Source: DTU063 sp001512695 (GTDB lineage: Bacteria; Bacillota; Thermosediminibacteria; Thermosediminibacterales; Tepidanaerobacteraceae). Taken from it: a stretch of 62,737 nt of DNA. The notes beneath the pieces were generated by a model. That model did not search any database. It was not told the DNA's origin and saw only the letters and a program-made list of their open reading frames with translations. Below, one piece after another: positions 59,697-62,737 of this stretch (the first letter of the stretch is position 1; the number at the start of each line of letters is the position of its first letter). Location: assembly GCA_049658265.1 (NCBI GenBank), contig JBASOM010000012.1, positions 1 to 62,737 on the forward strand, given 5' to 3'. Made by a program: the position numbers and the translations under genes.

Positions 59697-62015
59697 TTAA
59701 AAAACATAACTTTCCTCAAGCCTGCCTAGCTGAGAATATATTATTTCCCGGCCATCTTCACTAACGAAGAGAAGATTTTTTTCAACATGACTTAACTGGT
59801 TATTCTTAAATCCCATTGTTTTACTATTTTCCTCTATAAAATCATAAATAACCACATACTGTTTCCTTACTTTGTTTTCCTTCTTATAACCCTTGACTAC
59901 CAGTTTACTACTATCGGTACTCCATATCATATCCGAACCAAAAAAGTCCAAGTCGAAATCTTTACAGTTTAAGGTTTTTATAATATCTCCATCGGTATCA
60001 ACAACTTTGATATCTTGGGAAAAATAACTGCTACCATCGTTGAACATGGTTACGGCTATCTTTGAACCATCAGGTGCGGGGCAAGGGTTATACGCATTTT
60101 CTATAAGTTTGTAAGTCTCGCCTGTGTTAACATCTATTTTATATACATCAGCTATTTCCTTATACTGCTCCCGCCAACTTTCCAAAACAAGAGTATTACT
60201 ATCCAGCCAGTCACAGTTTACGGGCAAAAGGCATTGAGTATTATTGTGAAAATAGGGAAGTATCTCCGTTTGGTTTTCATTAAGGATTTTTTGGCCATTG
60301 TCGCTCATGATATATAATTTGAGGGGTATCCCAAGGTTGTCATGATTATTCTCCTTCGGCTTGTAGGTGAAAACGGCAATTTTATCATCAGGAGCAGGCT
60401 TACTACCCAAAATCCTTTCATTTTCCGGAACTTTTAATTCATTTTTTGTCCAGGTATTAATATCTAACAACTTACTGTGCTCGATAATTACTCGAGGAGA
60501 TTTATGAAACCAGGAAATTTCCTCCCAGCCACCTGTAGCTTGAAAAACTATATCAAGTTCCTTGATCTCTCCAGTTAATGTATTATAAAATGCCGGGTTG
60601 CCTGGAAAAGCATCTCCAGCACTTGGGTGATACTTAATAAGAGAAATCCATTTGTTATCAGGTGAATAGTTTAAAATACCGTACTTCCTGCCTGAAAAGG
60701 ATTCTAACACCTTCTCTTCCCCTGTTTCCGGATTCCAGGAGACTATATGGCGGGCATAAACATATTTACCCTTTTCTAAAACCTTTCCGCTAGCATAATC
60801 TCTTTGAGAATAGGCTATACCCTCTTTTTCCCAGCCTTCTGCGGTATAATAAAAATCAGCCGTTCCCTTAAATAGCTCTATAAAGTAGTTGCCTAATTCC
60901 AGGTCAAAAATACATAAATCAGTAGTGTAATGGCGCCCAGAATTATTAGCTTCAGGTATATTTTCTCCCCGTCTGGTAAAAGCAAAATAATCTCCTGTGG
61001 GAGACCAAAATGGGCCTTTTAAGTAATCAATTTCTCCCATTTCATGACCATTATGAACATCATACACATAGCCACTGAATATTTGCAAACCTTCAAGCAC
61101 CAAAATTAAATACTTCTCCTGAGGTGACCAGCTAACAGTTGGTAAATTTCTTAAAAAAGAAAACTCCTTTATCCGTGAAAAATAATTTTCGGTTTTACAG
61201 TAAGCATTATAACCACCATTGTTACTCACTATGATTACTTCATTCTTTTTAGATGGAGAGAAGTATTTTTGCTTAACTCGCTTTTCAAACTCATCTTCCA
61301 TATTTCCCTCCTCGGGCAAGTAACAACGTATGTAGCTATCTCCTGACATTTTGTTACACGCATAATCCAATACTCCATCTATTCCCCAGGTCAGAGGTTT
61401 ATAGTATTCATTCTGATTACCCTCTTTGATAACCTTAGTCTCTTTGGTCTCAATATTATAGATAATCAGATCTATGGTTCCCTCCAGTTCCCACTCAATT
61501 GGAGGTATAATTGATCGCACTTTGCCTAAGGCTAGCCACTTGCTATCAGGGGCCCAAGCAGGTTTACCTGCGTACTTAATACTATCGACCTTGATGCGTC
61601 TTTCTACATCTACAATCTCACCCAAACGTAAAGCAGAAGTACCAATATCCGCAACAATATACCGACTGTCAGGAGACCAGTATAAATCATCGATCTTGCC
61701 TTCTACACCTTGGACAAGCTTTGGTTCCTTTTCCCCTACATGCCAAATATATATTCTTGTGTTTTCTCTAGATTGCTCAAATACTGTATAAGCTACCTTT
61801 TTATTATCAGGAGACCATTTTTGCAAAATGACATTAGGCAATTCTTTTAAATATGCATTTATAGACCATGGAGAACTGTCAGAAGATATCTCACTGTTGG
61901 CTTCCTTTTCTTCAGCAGGCAAGCCAACCTGTTCTAAAGATGAATTGCTTGAACAGGCAATCAAGATGATACAAACTATAAAGACGGTTGTATAAAATCC
62001 ATTTTTAACCTTCAT
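59697..62015 (-). CDS. Lipoprotein with PD40/WD40-like beta-propeller repeats
   Basis: 772 aa. A lipobox signal peptide ends IILIAC with the Cys as the lipid anchor. The rest holds repeated WSPDxRYIV-like motifs (WSPDNKKVAY, WSPDSRYIV, APDSKWLAL, SWSPQEKYL, YSPDNKWIS), characteristic of TolB/PD40 blades. Such proteins sit outside the membrane and bind proteins or ligands. The start overlaps the 36-aa gene. The protein is unlike the surrounding housekeeping genes and may be lineage-specific. Confidence 0.8.
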   Translation of the reverse strand: MKVKNGFYTTVFIVCIILIACSSNSSLEQVGLPAEEKEANSEISSDSSPWSINAYLKELPNVILQKWSPDNKKVAYTVFEQSRENTRIYIWHVGEKEPKLVQGVEGKIDDLYWSPDSRYIVADIGTSALRLGEIVDVERRIKVDSIKYAGKPAWAPDSKWLALGKVRSIIPPIEWELEGTIDLIIYNIETKETKVIKEGNQNEYYKPLTWGIDGVLDYACNKMSGDSYIRCYLPEEGNMEDEFEKRVKQKYFSPSKKNEVIIVSNNGGYNAYCKTENYFSRIKEFSFLRNLPTVSWSPQEKYLILVLEGLQIFSGYVYDVHNGHEMGEIDYLKGPFWSPTGDYFAFTRRGENIPEANNSGRHYTTDLCIFDLELGNYFIELFKGTADFYYTAEGWEKEGIAYSQRDYASGKVLEKGKYVYARHIVSWNPETGEEKVLESFSGRKYGILNYSPDNKWISLIKYHPSAGDAFPGNPAFYNTLTGEIKELDIVFQATGGWEEISWFHKSPRVIIEHSKLLDINTWTKNELKVPENERILGSKPAPDDKIAVFTYKPKENNHDNLGIPLKLYIMSDNGQKILNENQTEILPYFHNNTQCLLPVNCDWLDSNTLVLESWREQYKEIADVYKIDVNTGETYKLIENAYNPCPAPDGSKIAVTMFNDGSSYFSQDIKVVDTDGDIIKTLNCKDFDLDFFGSDMIWSTDSSKLVVKGYKKENKVRKQYVVIYDFIEENSKTMGFKNNQLSHVEKNLLFVSEDGREIIYSQLGRLEESYVF

Positions 62016-62115
62016 ACAGAATCCCCCAAAATGTGTAGCCGAAAATCCCCGTTGCTACAATAGCAATTAGAATCAGTATGCCAGTAACAATTCCCCACAC
62101 TTTCAGCTTCTTCAT
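62005..62115 (-). CDS. 36-aa single-pass membrane peptide overlapping the lipoprotein gene
   Basis: 36 codons from the ATG at 62115: a short basic head (MKKLKVWG), a 20-residue hydrophobic stretch and the end FWGILYEG. The ribosome-binding site is AAGGTGG. Its TAA lies 8 bp inside the start of the lipoprotein gene (ATGAAGGTTAA), implying translational coupling. Not recognised; it could be a membrane micro-protein or a leader for the large gene. Confidence 0.6.
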   Translation of the reverse strand: MKKLKVWGIVTGILILIAIVATGIFGYTFWGILYEG

Positions 62116-62197
62116 CCACGTTCGCCACCTTTTACCCTTAGTTTAAGAAAACCTAACTTGAATAACTACTTTAGTCACTTTTATTCTACTCCTTTAC

Positions 62198-62737
62198 TTA
62201 TTTACGAAAGTATTCATGCACCGCTTGTGCAGCTTTCCTGTTCATACCAGGCACAGCTGCAAGCTCTTCAAGAGTTGCTCTCTTAATGCCCTCAAGACCG
62301 CCTAACGTCTTGAGCAATGCCAAACGACGGGCTTTCCCTATACCTGGAATATCATCAAGTACCGAGCGAAGATTTCTTTTGCTTCTAAGGCTTCTGTGAA
62401 AACTTAGTGCAAATCGATGTGCTTCGTCCCTCACTCTCTGAACCAAAAAAAGAGCCTCTGAATTTTCCGGAAGAACAATAGGGTCATCTCGCCCTTCTAC
62501 AAATATGTGCTCATACTCCTCAGCTAAGGCAATTGTCAGTATGTGAGAAAGCCCCAATTCCTTTAAAGCCTCTCTAGCATATTTGAGCTGACCTTTTCCA
62601 CCATCTATCAAAAGAAGGTCCGGCAGCTTTTGAAATTTCCTATCTCCGGAAAGTGCTCGCTTAAAACGCCTCGAAATAACCTCTTTCATACTTTCAAAAT
62701 CATTTGGTCCTTCAACAGTCTTTATTTTAAACTTGCG
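62198..62737 (-). CDS. uvrC: UvrC, excinuclease subunit C (N-terminal part outside the window)
   Basis: The frame is open to the right edge; the last ~180 codons are present. KTVEGPNDFESMKEVISRRF and LLIDGGKGQL are motifs of the C-terminal RNase H-like endonuclease domain, and two helix-hairpin-helix motifs close it (DIPGIGKARR, AVPGMNRKA). UvrC makes both incisions in nucleotide excision repair. The gene continues beyond 62737. Confidence 0.95.
   Translation of the reverse strand, partial: RKFKIKTVEGPNDFESMKEVISRRFKRALSGDRKFQKLPDLLLIDGGKGQLKYAREALKELGLSHILTIALAEEYEHIFVEGRDDPIVLPENSEALFLVQRVRDEAHRFALSFHRSLRSKRNLRSVLDDIPGIGKARRLALLKTLGGLEGIKRATLEELAAVPGMNRKAAQAVHEYFRK

Overview
The window reads as a chromosome segment of a low-GC, endospore-forming anaerobic clostridial Firmicute. 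The evidence is sporulation and germination genes (spoIVFA/B, spmA/B, sleB/ypeB, a spo0B-like gene, tiny YjcZ-like proteins), anaerobe iron-sulfur proteins (an [FeFe]-hydrogenase-like sensor, DUF2148, a minimal SUF pair, a ferredoxin), a leucine T-box, Prp-processed L27, and strong Firmicute ribosome-binding sites with many TTG/GTG starts. A Thermosediminibacterales or Tepidanaerobacter-like origin is a guess from gene content only. Most genes lie on the minus strand. No rRNA, tRNA, CRISPR array, prophage or intact insertion sequence was seen.

Layout, left to right. 1-4030: partial DUF2148 gene, then mrfA-mrfB (DNA repair helicase and exonuclease). 4197-5925: sodium symporter and a small Cys-rich protein. 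6054-9301: three-gene sensory hydrogenase operon (2Fe-2S thioredoxin-like protein, HydS-like sensor with PAS domain, PP2C/SpoIIE phosphatase) behind a consensus promoter overlapped by a Rex-like site. 9335-10716: DUF421 membrane-protein operon. 10896-14954: D,D-carboxypeptidase, a YabE-like 3D/G5 protein, a membrane protein and a SIMPL protein. 14981-16477: poorly recognised accessory stretch with REP-like repeats. 16495-20315: sufC-sufB-cobQ-comEA, in which CobQ has lost its glutaminase cysteine. 20484-25981: leuS with a T-box, then rsfS, an LCP protein, yqeK and nadD. 26076-29274: the conserved rplU-prp-rpmA-spo0B-obg cluster. 29494-33378: a block of germination and small spore-type genes. 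33588-39416: RNase G, the DUF2344/radical SAM pair and spoIVFB/spoIVFA. 39547-51455: a cell-shape and division cluster (rodA, ftsA-like, minEDC, PBP2, mreDCB, radC, maf, DUF4321, Gx transporter, NusG-II protein). 51614-62737: CopZ-like, Asp23, threonine aldolase, a chemoreceptor with a C-terminal sensor domain, spmAB with an L,D-transpeptidase, a ferredoxin protein with a Crp/Fnr-type site, a beta-lactamase-fold hydrolase, a propeller lipoprotein with a 36-aa membrane peptide, and the end of uvrC.

How the genes fit together. Envelope and spore functions dominate: MreBCD/RodA/PBP2 and MinCDE/FtsA-like for shape and division, LCP and peptidases for the wall, SpoIVFA/B and SpmA/B for spore formation, and SleB/YpeB for cortex lysis. 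Iron-sulfur and redox functions are the second theme, with two redox-type operator candidates. The most unusual items are the Rex-controlled sensor hydrogenase/phosphatase module, the Cys-less CobQ coupled to a minimal SUF pair, the class II Crp/Fnr-type promoter, the terminator-like hairpin that carries a ribosome-binding site, the chemoreceptor with inverted domain order, and several micro-genes of 21-36 codons.
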